Positions 1 through 7,957 are shown, counted from the stretch's first letter. The stretch: 64,000 nucleotides of DNA from Clostridiales bacterium (GCA_015055655.1 SVHW01000006.1:1-64000); one strand, 5' to 3'. Numbers and translations are program-made. The notes: generated by a model from the sequence alone, not told the origin.

Positions 1-351
1 TATTAACCAAATTAGCTTTACTTTTCTTAATATGAAAAATTTTTTGCCTTTTCGTACTCGTCTTTATTTTCTCTCTAAAAATAAAAACTTTTTGACTAAT
101 TTTGCTATGCAGTTGTTAATCTTCTTTTCTACTTCACATCAGCGAAGTGCGCCAAAAAAACGTCTCCGTTTTATCGACAGCCTAAACATAATACCATTTA
201 CAAAAAATATTGTCAAGCGTTTTTTTCAGCCTTTTTTAATTTTTTTTTACTTTTTTCATTTTTTTCATAAAAGCGGTTTTTTATACTCTTTTTTCCGTTT
301 TTTAGGCGTGTATATATATTATATGTCGCGCGATAGGAAGTTGTGTCAATC
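1..351. other. AT-rich intergenic stretch at window edge
   Basis: I see no gene here; the open frames are full of homopolymer runs and resemble no protein. On the minus strand a TTGACA (344-349) is followed after 20 bases by TATAAT (318-323). This could be a leftward promoter for a gene beyond the left edge, but the spacing is poor. Confidence 0.4.
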
Positions 352-376
352 AAAAAAACGGGCTTTTTGCCCGTTT
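352..376 (-). terminator. Rho-independent terminator of the zinc-ribbon gene
   Basis: AAACGGGC and GCCCGTTT arms close a short A/T loop, and a run of T follows on the minus strand. It lies 20 bases past the stop codon of the zinc-ribbon gene. Confidence 0.8.
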
Positions 377-396
377 CGTTCCGTGGATACGGCTTT

Positions 397-591
397 TTAA
401 CAGCCGCTGCACGTTTTGCAATTGCCGCTGCACTTTTTCGTGGGTTTACCCGTCGCCGAGTACATCTCCCCTGAATAATCGCGCGTCGCTTTTTCTCCGC
501 AATCGGGACAAGCAACTTCGTCCGTATGACTTTTCACGAGTTCGTCGAATTTTTTTCCGCATTTGGGACATTTATACTGTAAAAAAGGCAT
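397..591 (-). CDS. FmdB-family zinc ribbon protein
   Basis: This 64-residue protein starts with MPFLQYKCPKCGKKF and has a second CPDCG pair about 20 residues later. This is the paired-CxxC zinc ribbon of the FmdB/CxxC_CXXC_SSSS family. The family has no settled function; regulatory or metal roles have been proposed. The C-terminus holds four more cysteines (CSGNCKTCSGC), which could bind a second metal and is unusual for so short a protein. An AGGAG ribosome binding site sits 8 bases before the ATG. It has its own sigma-A-type promoter and terminator, so it is probably transcribed alone. Confidence 0.85.
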   Translation of the reverse strand: MPFLQYKCPKCGKKFDELVKSHTDEVACPDCGEKATRDYSGEMYSATGKPTKKCSGNCKTCSGC

Positions 592-603
592 AGCAATACT
601 CCT

Positions 604-650
604 AAGCGTTTCTATACGCTTATTATACTGCCGCAGGCATTTTTTTGCAA
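604..650 (-). promoter_or_regulatory. Sigma-A promoter and leader hairpin of the zinc-ribbon gene
   Basis: On the minus strand TTGCAA (645-650) and TATAAT (622-627) are separated by 17 bases. The leader just downstream contains an inverted repeat, AAGCGT/ACGCTT (604-621), which could be a hairpin or an operator. Confidence 0.65.
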
Positions 651-674
651 GCGTTTTTATCCGCCTTTTTTAAA

Positions 675-2138
675 TTATAACACGCCTTTCCCTTGTAAAA
701 AGCTGTCGAAAAATCCGTGAACGTCCAACCCCGTTTTTTCAAACGCGCTAACGAGTTCCCCTACCCCCACCATAGCAAAACGGTTATCGTGGTAATATTT
801 TTTTAACGCGGTAAAAAATTTTTTATCCCCTACGCTTTTTCGCAACGCGTCGAACATCACCACACCCTTATCGTACGCCAAACACTTATATTCGTACCCG
901 CTTACGTAATCTTTTAAATGCCTCGTCATTGCCGTGTCCGTCCGCCCCAGCACAGAACCGTACACGTCGTAATACAAGCGATATTCTTTCAATGCTTCCA
1001 CCACGGCACTTTCTCTTGTCACCCCGTATTTTTCAAAGTTTTCAAAAAAGGTGATGGCAGAATATTCCGCAAGCGATTCGTCCTGCCAAGCGTTTTCTAT
1101 TTGGTCGCTGCCTACGACGGCGTACCACCATTGATGCGCCGTTTCGTGCGCAATAACGCGCGCAAAATCGCCATCCTCCAATCCGTCCGCCAACATCACC
1201 AATGCAGGATATTCCATACCGCCCATACAAAAACCCGTTTGCGCCAAAGAATAACTTGCGTAAGGGTACTCCCCAAACGTGTTTTCATAATACGCAAACG
1301 CTTCGCACGCCGTATCCAAATGCTTTTGCGCGTTTTCGTCGGCATAATAATAGTACGCCACCTCTTTTCCGTTTACCACGCTTTGTAAAACTTTAAATTG
1401 ATTGGAAAGCACCAACGCAAAATCACGCGCGTTTGACAACGCCGTCGTATATTCCTTCTTGCTCTCCAAAATACGTTTGGATACCACCGCGCCGGACGAA
1501 GCTATCTCGTATTCCTTCGGCGTTTTTACCGTCACCGTAAAATCGGCGCAATCGGTAAAAAACGGGTCGCCCTCGGCATAATACGCCGTTTCGTAAAAAC
1601 CGCCGTTTTTCATACCGCAAAGTATGGGGAAAAAGTTCCCTAAATTGACAGTATGTTTCGTAATCCCCGTACGATGATTTACCTTGGCAAGCCGCAACGT
1701 AAACGCAATATCCAGCACGACCTTATCCCCAGGATACAAAGCGCGCTCTAAATAAGCGTATAAAATATTTTCGTCTTCCCCTGACACTTCCCAACTCTTT
1801 GCTCCGTTTACCGACGAAATTGCCATTTCGCCATAGCTTTCCCCCTCGTAATACGCAACGTTTTTTTGCGCGGACGCGACGGGCGCGTATAACGCGTTTT
1901 TTCGATAGGCGTTGGGGGATAATTGGAATTTTAAAAGGGATAACTCGTTTTCCGTCGTATTCTCAAACGTCACCTTTTCCGTGCCCGTAAGCATACCGCT
2001 TTCGGGCACGTATTCTACCGTGATTTCATACTTGCCTGCCACACGCTCTTTCTCTTGGCAGCCGTTACAACCGTTGCAACTGCAAAATAAAACTGTTACC
2101 AATAAAACCAATACCACGGCAACCCATCTTCTTCTCAT
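675..2138 (-). CDS. M1-family metallopeptidase lipoprotein
   Basis: This is a gluzincin aminopeptidase of family M1. The zinc motif HETAHQWW lies near residue 330, the downstream glutamate is in NAWQDESLAEY, and the exopeptidase loop is GGMEYP in place of the usual GxMEN. The N-terminus is a signal sequence ending in LFCSC, so the protein is probably lipid-anchored outside the cell and trims peptides there. I chose the start at MRRRW because GGAGGCG precedes that ATG; an in-frame extension of 21 residues upstream has no ribosome binding site. At 487 residues it is shorter than most M1 enzymes and probably lacks the large C-terminal helical domain. A sigma-E-like promoter lies upstream, so expression may be tied to sporulation. 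Confidence 0.85.
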   Translation of the reverse strand: MRRRWVAVVLVLLVTVLFCSCNGCNGCQEKERVAGKYEITVEYVPESGMLTGTEKVTFENTTENELSLLKFQLSPNAYRKNALYAPVASAQKNVAYYEGESYGEMAISSVNGAKSWEVSGEDENILYAYLERALYPGDKVVLDIAFTLRLAKVNHRTGITKHTVNLGNFFPILCGMKNGGFYETAYYAEGDPFFTDCADFTVTVKTPKEYEIASSGAVVSKRILESKKEYTTALSNARDFALVLSNQFKVLQSVVNGKEVAYYYYADENAQKHLDTACEAFAYYENTFGEYPYASYSLAQTGFCMGGMEYPALVMLADGLEDGDFARVIAHETAHQWWYAVVGSDQIENAWQDESLAEYSAITFFENFEKYGVTRESAVVEALKEYRLYYDVYGSVLGRTDTAMTRHLKDYVSGYEYKCLAYDKGVVMFDALRKSVGDKKFFTALKKYYHDNRFAMVGVGELVSAFEKTGLDVHGFFDSFLQGKGVL

Positions 2139-2168
2139 CCCCGCGCCTCCACAATCAACGTATATACT

Positions 2169-2198
2169 ACTATATGCCAAAACGTGGACGCCGTATGC
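2169..2198 (-). promoter_or_regulatory. Possible sigma-E-like promoter
   Basis: On the minus strand GCATACGG (2191-2198) resembles the sigma-E -35 box GHATANNT, and CATATAGT (2169-2176) resembles the -10 box CATACANT. They are 14 bases apart and 30 bases ahead of the M1 peptidase start. Each box has one mismatch. Confidence 0.35.
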
Positions 2199-2200
2199 CA

Positions 2201-2235
2201 AAAAAAATCACCGCCAAGCCCAAACGGCTTGGCGG
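2201..2235 (-). terminator. Rho-independent terminator of the M23 gene
   Basis: The arms CCGCCAAGCC/GGCTTGGCGG form a perfect 10-bp stem with a 5-base loop. A T-rich run follows on the minus strand, just past the M23 stop codon. Confidence 0.85.
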
Positions 2236-2244
2236 CGAACTCGC

Positions 2245-2943
2245 TTATTTCTCTTCCAAAGGAAGATACCCCGCAGGGTCAACGCTGACGTTGTTTTTAA
2301 TGACTTCGAAATGCAAATGCGCGCCTTGTTTATATTCTTTGCCCGTCGCTTCGGCAACCGTCGCGATAACGTCCCCTTTCTTTACGACGTCACCTGCCTT
2401 CAAGCCTTCCGCTTCCGTAACGAAACAGTACACCGATTTTACCCCGTCACCGTGGTCTATCGTGATTTGCGTACCCACCAATAAGTCTTCTTTATACACG
2501 CTTTCAATAACGCCGTCTTCCACAGCCAATACTTCCGTCCCTACTTCTGCGGCAAAATCCAACCCTTGATGTTCGTAATAACAATCTAACGTTACGTTGT
2601 GATGAAAACCGTGTTCTTGAGAAACGGTCACCGATTGTACGGGCGCAATCATCCCCTCAGGTTCGCCCGATACCTGCTCGTCATCAGGCGTCGTAGGCGT
2701 ATCCGTAGGCTTTTCGTTGTTGCCGTTATCGTCAGGCAAAGGCTGTTCGTTGTTTACCTGATTGTCTATCACGGGAGTATTTTTTCCCGACACCGCCACC
2801 GCAACGATTACGATGGCAGCAAGCGCCACCGCGCACCCAATTGCCGTCAGCATGTAAAATCTTCTTTCTCCCCCACGTCTTTTCGCCTTTTTCACGTTCT
2901 TGTCCTTATCCTTTTCCATTTCCTTGTCCTTTTGTTCTTGCAT
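2245..2943 (-). CDS. Membrane-anchored M23 peptidase, SpoIIQ-like
   Basis: A charged cytoplasmic N-terminus is followed by one membrane segment near residues 30-50, a linker rich in Pro, Asp and Asn, and a LytM/M23 domain. The M23 zinc ligands are present: HxxxD as EHQGLDF and HxH as HLHFEV. It should therefore be an active endopeptidase, unlike Bacillus SpoIIQ, which has lost a ligand; clostridial SpoIIQ proteins keep theirs. SpoIIQ is made in the forespore and binds SpoIIIAH across the engulfing membranes. I started at MQEQKD, which follows AAGGAG; the in-frame TTG 25 codons upstream has no comparable site. The upstream gene has a sigma-F-like promoter that may serve both, which supports the SpoIIQ reading, but a vegetative murein hydrolase is possible. 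Confidence 0.8.
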   Translation of the reverse strand: MQEQKDKEMEKDKDKNVKKAKRRGGERRFYMLTAIGCAVALAAIVIVAVAVSGKNTPVIDNQVNNEQPLPDDNGNNEKPTDTPTTPDDEQVSGEPEGMIAPVQSVTVSQEHGFHHNVTLDCYYEHQGLDFAAEVGTEVLAVEDGVIESVYKEDLLVGTQITIDHGDGVKSVYCFVTEAEGLKAGDVVKKGDVIATVAEATGKEYKQGAHLHFEVIKNNVSVDPAGYLPLEEK

Positions 2944-3027
2944 AATTTTTTTAACTCCTTCGAAAAAATTTGTATGTAAATGTTTCCCCCTTTTCCGTTT
3001 TTTATACACCTTTTTCAAAAAAAGCCT

Positions 3028-3462
3028 TTAATATCCCCCGAAAATAATCGGGCTGCCCAACGCAAAACCGCCGTTGACGCACGCAATATGCAAATTCACC
3101 CTTCGTCCGTTTACCACAACCGTTTCTTTCCAACGCGGCGTATAACAATAATACGACGTAACGCCGTCTATTTGCTCCGTCCACACCACGCTTGCGCCGT
3201 AACTTTTGATTATCTCTTGCACGTGCGGTTGCGTATCGCTTGCAATAAATACGCTCTCCCCTTTTACCCTTAAAAAATCCAAGCCTTCTAAACGTGACGT
3301 TTGCAAACCTTGCGAGGAAGCGCTGTCTAAATAATACGTACGCTCGCCTGCGTACGCGCCGAATTTACCCACGCTGGCTACGCTGACAAGCAAACATATC
3401 CCTACGGCAATCACCCCTGCCAATAGCGCCGTTATTCCGCGTTTTATCCACCAAAAAAACAT
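3028..3462 (-). CDS. Membrane-anchored protein of unknown function upstream of the SpoIIQ-like gene
   Basis: This 144-residue protein has one N-terminal membrane segment (about residues 6-30) and an extracytoplasmic domain ending in GSPIIFGGY. I do not recognise it firmly. The phrase VTSYYCYTPRWKETV and the position beside a SpoIIQ-like gene recall YwmB-type sporulation proteins, but this is weak. I chose the ATG preceded by GGAAGGGG; a GTG nine codons upstream lies inside a hairpin. A sigma-F-like promoter ends about 35 bases upstream, which suggests forespore expression together with the M23 gene. Confidence 0.7.
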   Translation of the reverse strand: MFFWWIKRGITALLAGVIAVGICLLVSVASVGKFGAYAGERTYYLDSASSQGLQTSRLEGLDFLRVKGESVFIASDTQPHVQEIIKSYGASVVWTEQIDGVTSYYCYTPRWKETVVVNGRRVNLHIACVNGGFALGSPIIFGGY

Positions 3463-3496
3463 AAGAAAAACCCCTTCCGTTGTTTCCACGGAAGGG
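3463..3496 (-). promoter_or_regulatory. Hairpin overlapping the +1 and ribosome binding site
   Basis: CCCTTCCGT and ACGGAAGGG form a perfect 9-bp stem with a 7-base loop, followed by GTTTTTCTT and then the ATG on the minus strand. For transcripts arriving from upstream it is a terminator, and it would also bury the ribosome binding site. A transcript starting at the adjacent sigma-F-like promoter would begin near 3489 and lack the 5' arm, leaving the site free. Confidence 0.6.
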
Positions 3497-3525
3497 ATTA
3501 TTGCCTTGTATTTTGTTTTTTATAC
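3496..3525 (-). promoter_or_regulatory. Sigma-F-like promoter
   Basis: On the minus strand GTATA (3521-3525) matches the -35 box GYWTA. After 15 bases, GGCAATAATC (3496-3505) matches the -10 box GGNRANAHTR at nine of ten positions. It precedes the unknown membrane protein and the SpoIIQ-like gene; Bacillus spoIIQ is itself a sigma-F gene. Confidence 0.5.
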
Positions 3526-3529
3526 TTCC

Positions 3530-3820
3530 TCGTTTGCGATACCGTTACACACACACAAACGCTAACGAAGAATAGAAAGCTTTGGATGCGGCGGATATCC
3601 GCCTCACCAATAGAACGCCTACCGGCGTTGATTGCGCAAAACTACGTTTTGCTTTGCAGTGGGCTATATTCCGCCTATCGGCGGCTCTTGACAGAGTGTC
3701 GTAAAGGCTCTGCCTTTACAATCCGCAAGAGACTATGCCTCTTGACTCCTCGTTTGCGATACCGTTATTCACAAGCGGTAAGGATAGAAAGCCTCGCCAG
3801 CGGAGGCTCTCCGCAAACGG
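3530..3820 (-). repeat. Dispersed multi-hairpin element, copy 1 (full)
   Basis: Read on the minus strand this is a chain of hairpins: an end module (GC-rich hairpin, the word TTTCTATC, a second hairpin), then CAAGAG/CTCTTG around GCATAGT, GTAAAGGC/GCCTTTAC, the constant GACACTCTGTC, CCGCC/GGCGG, GCAAAAC/GTTTTGC, AACGCC/GGCGTT, and a second end module. The same order occurs near 24.9 kb, with different stem sequences that still pair. The stretch from 3497 to 4057 holds no convincing gene; its open frames translate these repeats. Confidence 0.85.
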
Positions 3821-3824
3821 CGGC

Positions 3825-3918
3825 GATACGAGCAAGACAAGGCGTGCGCGGATTACCCGACGGGACGTTTACAAAACGTAAACGAGCAAGGGCAAACGCA
3901 AGCACAACGCCGTATTGC
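3825..3918. repeat. 94-bp direct repeat, left unit
   Basis: This unit is identical to 3948-4041 at all but two positions. It contains small inverted repeats (GTTTAC/GTAAAC and CCC/GGG) and lies between repeat copy 1 and the HIT gene. Confidence 0.9.
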
Positions 3919-3947
3919 AAGGTGTTTGTCGAGTGGTAAACGGCGTA

Positions 3948-4041
3948 GATACGAGCAAGACAAGGCGTGCGCGGATTGCCCGACGGGACGTTTACAAAAC
4001 GTAAACGAGCAAGGGCAAACGCAAGCACAACGCCGTTTTGC
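3948..4041. repeat. 94-bp direct repeat, right unit
   Basis: This is the second unit of the pair. It ends 16 bases before the stop codon of the HIT gene. The 29 bases between the two units show no feature I can name. Confidence 0.9.
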
Positions 4042-4057
4042 GACGTAGATACGTCGT

Positions 4058-4393
4058 TTAGAAACCGCCGAGAACTTCGCCGCCAAGCAAATGTATATGC
4101 AAATGGCGTACCGTTTGTCCGCCGTTTTCGCCTTGGTTGATGATGATACGATAACCGTCTTGTAAACCAAGACCGTCCTTTATTTCCGCAATCTTCGTAA
4201 AGCAGTATTTCAAAATTTCGCTCTTGTCCTCGTCCATTTCGTCAAGCAACGCAAAATGCGTTTTCGGGATACAAAGATAATGCAATTTTGCCTTCGGTTC
4301 GATATCGCGGATAACAATCATTTTGTCGTCCTCATACAACCTCGGCGAGGGAATTTCCCCTGCGATAATTTTACAAAAAATACAGTTTTCCAT
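4058..4393 (-). CDS. HIT-family nucleotide hydrolase (HinT-like)
   Basis: This 111-residue protein is the usual length for the HinT branch of the histidine-triad family, which hydrolyses purine nucleoside phosphoramidates and AMP-lysine. It opens with CIFCKIIAGEIPS and carries the catalytic triad HLHIHLLGG near residue 98. AAGGAG precedes the ATG. It lies 14 bases past mtaB and is the last gene of the prmA-rsmE-mtaB-HIT transcript. No terminator is visible; the transcript runs into the repeat region. Confidence 0.93.
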   Translation of the reverse strand: MENCIFCKIIAGEIPSPRLYEDDKMIVIRDIEPKAKLHYLCIPKTHFALLDEMDEDKSEILKYCFTKIAEIKDGLGLQDGYRIIINQGENGGQTVRHLHIHLLGGEVLGGF

Positions 4394-4406
4394 AACAAAA
4401 CACTCC

Positions 4407-5663
4407 TTATATCAATTCGGCGCTTACGCCGTCCTTTTTCAACCCCGTCACGCGCACTTTTGTCAACGTTTTTTCCGTTTCTCCGCGCGCGTACACGCGG
4501 ATATAATTTTCTGCATACCCTTCCGTTACGCCGTCAATCGTGCGTTCGGGCACAATCGTCAACGTTTTGCCGATAAAGCCTTGCAAATACCTTTCCTTTT
4601 GTTTCGCCGCCACCGCTAAAATACGCTCTACGCGTTCCTTCTTCACAGCTTTTGGCAATTCCTTATACTTTCTATACGCGTTTGTGCCTTCCCTTGGAGA
4701 ATACGGAAAAGCGTGCACTTGCGAAAAACCAGCTTCTTCCACTATCTTCAAGGAATTGAGAAACGCTTCTTCACTTTCGGTGGGGAAACCGACGATAATA
4801 TCCGTCGTTATCCCTGCGTTTGGAAAGACTTCGTATATCAAACGGCATTTTTCCAAATATTCTTCGCGCGTGTAATGTCGGTTCATACTTTTCAATACGC
4901 CGTTATCGCCGCTTTGCAAAGATAAATGGAAGTGCGGCGCGAAATTGCCCATTTCTTTCAAGACCGCTAAAAAGCGCGGCGTTACCATACTCACTTCCAT
5001 AGAGCCAAGCCGTATCCGCGTATCCAAGCCCTTTAACGCAGACAATAAATCGCTGATATCCCGTCCTTTCTCGTCCACGTACGCCGACAAATCAATCCCT
5101 GTCAACACCGTTTCCAGCGCCGTACCTTTTCGCACTTCGTCCACGACGTTTTCCAAGAGCCTTGAACGGCTGCGCCCACGCAAATACGGTATCACGCAAT
5201 ACGAACAAAACCGATTGCAACCGTCTTGAATTTTTACAAAATTTCTCGTTTTCAAACACTCGGGCAAGGGCATTTCTTCATACTTGGTTGTATCTTTGCA
5301 AACCTGTACGCCGGAAAACGCGCTGTCAAACCCCGATTGTACGATTTCCAAAACGCGGTTTTTCCCCTTTGCGCCCACGACGGCGAATACGCCCTCCTTT
5401 TCCAAAAACGATTGCGCGTTTTTTTCCGTAGCGCAACCGCAAACGATTACTTTTGCGTCGGGGTTACATTTTAACGCCCTGCCAATCGCTTGACGGCTTT
5501 TCCTTTCCGCTTCCGCCGTCACCGCGCACGTATTGATAACGTATATATCCGCAGGAATCAGCTCCCTTGACACGGCGTAGCCCATTTCCTTGAAACCGTG
5601 GATAATCGAGCCGCTTTCCACGTCGTTTACCTTGCAGCCAAGCGTAAATACTACCGCCTTCAT
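4407..5663 (-). CDS. mtaB: tRNA t6A37 methylthiotransferase MtaB
   Basis: MtaB adds a methylthio group to t6A at position 37 of ANN-decoding tRNAs, making ms2t6A. The protein has the N-terminal UPF0004 domain with its three cysteines (LGCKVN, NTCAVT, CGCA), the radical-SAM motif CNRFCSYC near residue 150, and a C-terminal TRAM-like segment. At 418 residues it has the normal family length. The start is the ATG that overlaps the rsmE stop as ATGA and follows AGGAG by 7 bases; a GTG two codons earlier is too close to that site. The overlap implies translational coupling with rsmE. Confidence 0.95.
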   Translation of the reverse strand: MKAVVFTLGCKVNDVESGSIIHGFKEMGYAVSRELIPADIYVINTCAVTAEAERKSRQAIGRALKCNPDAKVIVCGCATEKNAQSFLEKEGVFAVVGAKGKNRVLEIVQSGFDSAFSGVQVCKDTTKYEEMPLPECLKTRNFVKIQDGCNRFCSYCVIPYLRGRSRSRLLENVVDEVRKGTALETVLTGIDLSAYVDEKGRDISDLLSALKGLDTRIRLGSMEVSMVTPRFLAVLKEMGNFAPHFHLSLQSGDNGVLKSMNRHYTREEYLEKCRLIYEVFPNAGITTDIIVGFPTESEEAFLNSLKIVEEAGFSQVHAFPYSPREGTNAYRKYKELPKAVKKERVERILAVAAKQKERYLQGFIGKTLTIVPERTIDGVTEGYAENYIRVYARGETEKTLTKVRVTGLKKDGVSAELI

Positions 5664-6379
5664 TGCCACTCTCCTAGCGAGAACATCACCACCGCCGTCA
5701 ACGATACCGCCGCCGTTTCCGCGCGCAAAATCCGTTTGCCAAGCGTGACGTGTTGATAGCCAAGCGTTTTTGCATTTTCCGCTTCTTCCCTAGAAAAGCC
5801 GCCCTCGCTGCCCACGACGATTGCCGTGCTGCCTTTTATTTTATCGAGCGATATTTCGCTTTCGCTTGCAAATTCGCAGGCAAAAATTTTGTTATCGTAG
5901 CCGTTTGCGCTTGCAAGCGCGCCTTGCAAAGTATCGTAATATTCTATCGTCGGCGCGGTGGCGCGTAAACATTGTTTCGCCGCCTCTTTCGCCACTTTAT
6001 TCAATCTTTCCAGCTTGTTCGCGTTCATATATGCCGAAGAAAACTCGGAGGAAAATACGCCGATTTTATTCACGCCAAGCTCTACGGCTTTTTGCACGAT
6101 AAATTCGTTTTTGTCCGCATTTTTAAGATAGCCAAATAAAAGGCAAACGTCCGTTTTCGCCTCGCGGTGCCCCACTTCTTCGCGCACAACGGACAGCAGC
6201 ATTTGCTTTTTCTCTACTTGCGAAACGACTGCCGTGTATTCCTTTCCGCTGTTGTCAAGCAGGATAACTTCCGCGCCCACGCCGATACGGAGCACGTTTT
6301 TTGCGTGCTCGAACTCTTCGCCCTCTAATACGGTGACGTCTTTAATTGTATCCACGAAAAACCGTTTTAACGCAGACAT
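5660..6379 (-). CDS. rsmE: 16S rRNA m3U1498 methyltransferase RsmE
   Basis: RsmE is a SPOUT-class enzyme that methylates N3 of U1498 in 16S rRNA. The SPOUT knot motifs are clear: VVGSEGGFSREE followed by LGKRILRAETA near the C-terminus, behind an N-terminal PUA-like domain. The length, 239 residues, is typical. GAGGT precedes the ATG. It sits between prmA (10-base gap) and mtaB (4-base overlap), the order found in many Firmicutes. Confidence 0.95.
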   Translation of the reverse strand: MSALKRFFVDTIKDVTVLEGEEFEHAKNVLRIGVGAEVILLDNSGKEYTAVVSQVEKKQMLLSVVREEVGHREAKTDVCLLFGYLKNADKNEFIVQKAVELGVNKIGVFSSEFSSAYMNANKLERLNKVAKEAAKQCLRATAPTIEYYDTLQGALASANGYDNKIFACEFASESEISLDKIKGSTAIVVGSEGGFSREEAENAKTLGYQHVTLGKRILRAETAAVSLTAVVMFSLGEWQ

Positions 6380-6389
6380 AACTACCTCT

Positions 6390-7340
6390 TTACGCTTTAT
6401 GTTTTAATACGAGCGCAAACCACTCGCCTTTTCTCTTTTCTTTGATAACCTGCAACCCTACCGCTTCGTACGCCGATTTTACCATTTCCAAACGGCTTTC
6501 GATAATGCCGCTTAAAATCAGTACGCCGTCTTTTTTCAAATTCTTTGGCATAGACGGAGCGAGCAATTTTAATACTTCCCCCGTGATATTTGCCATAACG
6601 ACGTCCCCTTGAATATCGGTATCGTCCAACAGGTTGGCGTGCGCCACCACCGTTTTTTCGTCCACGCCGTTGAGCTTTGCATTGTGGAGCGAACTTTCCA
6701 CGGCGATAGGGTCGATGTCGGTGAGATACGCCTTTTTTGCGCCCAACTTAACGGCGGAAATCCCCAAAATGCCGCTGCCGCAACCCACATCGATACAAAC
6801 GCTGTCGGGCGTGACGTATTCTTGCATCAACTCTACGCAAGACGACGTCGTTTCGTGTTCCCCCGTGCCGAACGCCATATTCGAATCGAGCAATACGATT
6901 TTTTCATCCGCTTGAGGGGTATAGTCTATCCACTCTGGCACGACGACGATTTTCCCCAAATGGATAGGACGGAAATGTTTTTTCCAAACGTCAATCCAAT
7001 CGTCCCCGTCCACTATGCGCTTGGTGTCTTCCAACGTCCCGAACGGGATTGCGCCGCCCGATAATTCCTTCGCGTTTTGAATATCGCTTAATATCGCAGG
7101 AATATACTCTCCCGCAACGTCTTCCGCCACGTAACATTTCACCAATACGTCCGTTTGTTTATTCTCCGTCAACTCGTCGTCCATATAATCCCAAAAGGTC
7201 GTTTCCTTGCTCGTTTGCAGGGCGATAATATCCGCCCTGTCGCAAATGGTAACGCCGTAATCGGTGTAATTCCACATCACGTCGGAGATAATTTCACTCG
7301 CCTCCGTCGTGGTGTGTATCGTCAATTCTATGTATTTCAT
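6390..7340 (-). CDS. prmA: Ribosomal protein L11 methyltransferase PrmA
   Basis: PrmA trimethylates amino groups of ribosomal protein L11. The signature MAFGTGEHETT is followed by the SAM-binding motif DVGCGSGILGI and TDIDPIAVES, and the catalytic-region motif MANIT is present. The 316 residues match the family. AAGGAG lies 7 bases before the ATG, and a strong sigma-A-type promoter lies just upstream, so this is the first gene of the prmA-rsmE-mtaB-HIT operon. Its substrate gene, rplK, is elsewhere in this window. Confidence 0.95.
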   Translation of the reverse strand: MKYIELTIHTTTEASEIISDVMWNYTDYGVTICDRADIIALQTSKETTFWDYMDDELTENKQTDVLVKCYVAEDVAGEYIPAILSDIQNAKELSGGAIPFGTLEDTKRIVDGDDWIDVWKKHFRPIHLGKIVVVPEWIDYTPQADEKIVLLDSNMAFGTGEHETTSSCVELMQEYVTPDSVCIDVGCGSGILGISAVKLGAKKAYLTDIDPIAVESSLHNAKLNGVDEKTVVAHANLLDDTDIQGDVVMANITGEVLKLLAPSMPKNLKKDGVLILSGIIESRLEMVKSAYEAVGLQVIKEKRKGEWFALVLKHKA

Positions 7341-7362
7341 AACCTTGCTCCTTTACTCTTTT

Positions 7363-7391
7363 ATTATACCATTTACCCTTGCATAAGTCAA
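7363..7391 (-). promoter_or_regulatory. Sigma-A promoter of the prmA operon
   Basis: TTGACT (7386-7391) and TATAAT (7363-7368) lie 17 bases apart on the minus strand. The -35 box sits 24 bases from the -35 box of the divergent acetyltransferase promoter. Confidence 0.85.
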
Positions 7392-7414
7392 GGTTTGGAA
7401 ACGCGAAAAATCCT

Positions 7415-7443
7415 TTGACTTTTTATATAAAAAGTCGTATAAT
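7415..7443 (+). promoter_or_regulatory. Sigma-A promoter of the acetyltransferase gene
   Basis: TTGACT (7415-7420) and TATAAT (7438-7443) lie 17 bases apart. The predicted transcription start coincides with the ATG at 7451, which suggests a leaderless message. Confidence 0.8.
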
Positions 7444-7450
7444 ACAAAGT

Positions 7451-7909
7451 ATGGAAATACGCGCGTTTACTCCGCAAGATTTTGCGGAACTTTACAACTT
7501 TATGTATCCCCTTTGGCACGAAACGTACGGGAATATTCTTCCCAAAGAACAAATCGATTTCTTGCTGCATAAATTCTTCTCACCCCAAGGCATTAAAGAA
7601 TACCAAGCGCTTGGCTACGAATATTTTAAGCTGGGCGAAGACGGCGTTTTGGTGTTTGTGGAAAGGGAAAACGAAACGTATATGGACAAGCTGTATTTGC
7701 GCCCCGAGGCGCGCGGAAAAGGCTATCCCACGCAGGCGTTCGCCTTTATGGCAAGGCGCGGAAAAGAGCTCGTTTTAAGCGCCAACCGAGCCAACGCAAG
7801 GGCGGTGCGGTGTTATCAAAAAAATGGGTTTGTCATTGAAAAGGAAATCGACGTTGATTTGGGCAACGGCATGATAAATTGCGATTATATTTTAAGAAAG
7901 AAAATATAA
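7451..7909 (+). CDS. GNAT-family N-acetyltransferase
   Basis: This 152-residue protein has the GNAT fold motifs. Motif A is LRPEARGKGYPTQAF, which binds acetyl-CoA, and the C-terminal block is NARAVRCYQKNGF followed by IEKEIDVDLG. The substrate cannot be told. The frame is open further upstream, but the ATG at 7451 matches where family members begin. No ribosome binding site precedes it, and the promoter -10 box ends only 7 bases before it, so translation is probably leaderless. It is divergent from prmA and closed by a strong terminator. Confidence 0.88.
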   Translation: MEIRAFTPQDFAELYNFMYPLWHETYGNILPKEQIDFLLHKFFSPQGIKEYQALGYEYFKLGEDGVLVFVERENETYMDKLYLRPEARGKGYPTQAFAFMARRGKELVLSANRANARAVRCYQKNGFVIEKEIDVDLGNGMINCDYILRKKI

Positions 7910-7920
7910 TTACGTATACA

Positions 7921-7953
7921 AAAACGGCGGAGCAACTTGCTCCGCCGTTTTTT
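7921..7953 (+). terminator. Terminator of the acetyltransferase gene
   Basis: Complementary arms of about 13 bp (AACGGCGGAGCAA side) are followed by six T on the plus strand. Confidence 0.9.
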
Positions 7954-7957
7954 CGTC

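Noticed and set aside
3825..4041. CRISPR-like repeat-spacer unit
   Set aside because: Only two units of 94 bp, no regular short spacers and no cas genes nearby.
3586..4170. Overlapping open frames of 87-117 codons in the repeat block
   Set aside because: They translate the 94-bp repeats and hairpins, have no ribosome binding site and resemble no protein.
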